DNA of 5,577 bases from Clostridia bacterium (GTDB taxonomy: Bacteria; Bacillota_A; Clostridia; Christensenellales; Aristaeellaceae): contig JAFQGN010000204.1 in the NCBI GenBank assembly GCA_017398245.1, positions 1 through 5,577 of the forward strand, written 5' to 3'. Below the pieces are notes generated by a model, which saw only the letters and a program-made list of their open reading frames with translations, made no database searches and had not been told where the DNA came from. A program made the translations under genes and the position numbers. Positions 4,812 to 5,577 of the stretch are shown piece by piece. The first letter of the stretch is position 1, and every line of letters starts with the position of its first letter.

Positions 4812-5534
4812 ATGAACCTTGCGATCGCCGCCGCTGCCGTGGTGGTTTCCTATTTCTTCAAGGGCCTGTGCGGCTTTGGAAACACGCTCATCTTTTCTTC
4901 CATCATGAGCTTTTTTGCCAACACCGTCTCTATCACGCCCGTCGAATCGGTGCTGTGCCTGCCCTCCACCAGCTTCATCGCCTGGAAAAACCGCAAAGAC
5001 CTGCACTGGAACATCATCCTGCCCGTGGCCGCCATCATGGTCGCCGGGTGCATTCCGGGCATCCTTGTGCTGAAAAATTCGTCCCCCGTCGCGCTGAAGA
5101 TCGTCTTCGGCATCATTGTGATCGCCCTCGGCGTCGAAATGCTCCTGCGCGAGCGTTCCGGCAAAAAGAAGGGCAGCAAGCTGGTTCTCGCCCTGATCGG
5201 CCTTCTGGCCGGCGTGATGAGTGGCCTGTTCGGCGTCGGCGCGCTGATGACCGCCTACATGAGCCGCACCACCGAGACCGCCGGCGAATTCCGCGGCAAT
5301 ATCTGCATGGTCTTCCTCATCAACGATCTGACCCGCCTCGTGCTTTATATCGCCACCGGCGTTCTGAACGCGCAGATCCTGCTCACCGTGCTCAAGCTCG
5401 CGCCGTTTATGGCGCTCGGCCTTGCCGCCGGCAATATGCTTGCCGACAAGATCAACGAAAAGGCCGTAAAGACCGCCATTACCGTGCTGCTCATCCTCTC
5501 GGGCGTCTCGCTGGTGCTCACGAATATCCTGTAA
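4812..5534 (+). CDS. TauE/SafE-family (UPF0721/DUF81) membrane permease
   Basis: A 240-residue inner-membrane protein with about eight hydrophobic segments (about residues 3-16, 24-37, 42-58, 67-87, 94-112, 123-141, 164-182, 188-211 and 218-239, some possibly joined). The family's internal duplication is visible: GLCGFGNTLI (18-27) in the first half and SGLFGVGALM (137-146) in the second, joined by a basic loop (RERSGKKKGSK, 113-123) probably on the cytoplasmic side. Characterised members export sulfite, sulfoacetate or related organosulfur anions, but substrates vary widely and none can be assigned here. The size is in the usual 240-270 range. The ATG at 4812 follows GAAAGGGG (4795-4802) with a nine-nucleotide gap. 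It is transcribed away from the DUF2232-rplI unit and is followed by a hairpin at the right edge. No sulfur-metabolism genes are visible nearby to suggest a role. Confidence 0.9.
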   Translation: MNLAIAAAAVVVSYFFKGLCGFGNTLIFSSIMSFFANTVSITPVESVLCLPSTSFIAWKNRKDLHWNIILPVAAIMVAGCIPGILVLKNSSPVALKIVFGIIVIALGVEMLLRERSGKKKGSKLVLALIGLLAGVMSGLFGVGALMTAYMSRTTETAGEFRGNICMVFLINDLTRLVLYIATGVLNAQILLTVLKLAPFMALGLAAGNMLADKINEKAVKTAITVLLILSGVSLVLTNIL

Positions 5535-5545
5535 GATCTGACGGG

Positions 5546-5577
5546 GAACCCTTTTCTTTGGAAAAAGAAAAGGGTTC
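5546..5577 (+). repeat. 3'-end hairpin, copy C, cut by the window edge
   Basis: GAACCCTTTTCTTT (5546-5559) pairs perfectly with AAAGAAAAGGGTTC (5564-5577) around a GGAA loop (5560-5563). The bases before the left arm are ACGGG, so the stem probably continues beyond the edge with C residues. It starts 11 nt after the permease stop. The inner stem, NGAA loop and orientation match copies A (387-428) and B (709-750). Whether a T-tract follows cannot be seen. Confidence 0.82.

Overview
The window looks like a chromosomal segment from a GC-rich member of the Firmicutes, most likely a Clostridia-type anaerobe. The reasons are the anaerobic (class III) ribonucleotide reductase activase, strong GGAGG-type ribosome binding sites, sigma-A-like promoters in AT-rich gaps, and the Firmicutes-typical linkage of a DUF2232/YybS-like membrane protein, rplI (L9) and the replicative helicase. 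Genus cannot be decided from the sequence.

Layout: (1) 1-381, + strand: the C-terminal part of nrdG, entering from the left edge. (2) 382-757: a gene-free stretch holding several hairpins, between convergent genes. (3) 758-1594, - strand: a calcineurin-like metallophosphoesterase. (4) 1653-3017, - strand: dnaB. (5) 3188-3640, - strand: rplI. (6) 3644-4642, - strand: a polytopic DUF2232/YybS-like protein with a TTG start, 3 nt from rplI. (7) 4643-4811: a divergent promoter region. (8) 4812-5534, + strand: a TauE/SafE-family permease, followed by a hairpin cut by the right edge.

Transcription as read from the sequence: a good promoter (TTGACC-16-TAGAAT) drives the DUF2232 gene and rplI leftward, and a canonical terminator follows rplI. 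dnaB then has its own promoter (TTGACA-17-TATAGC) and is followed, after a hairpin, by the phosphoesterase, for which no separate promoter is evident. The permease is transcribed the other way. The helicase and L9 are housekeeping genes for replication and translation. The permease, phosphoesterase and nrdG are not obviously linked to them in function.

No novel multi-gene system is present. The most interesting signal is a family of three long hairpins. Each lies within about a dozen nucleotides downstream of a stop codon and is oriented with its gene. All share a U-rich/A-rich inner stem and an NGAA loop, while their outer stems differ but stay paired. Other points are the absence of gdpP from its usual place before rplI, a terminator facing the 'wrong' way between dnaB and the phosphoesterase, and a palindrome covering the divergent promoters.
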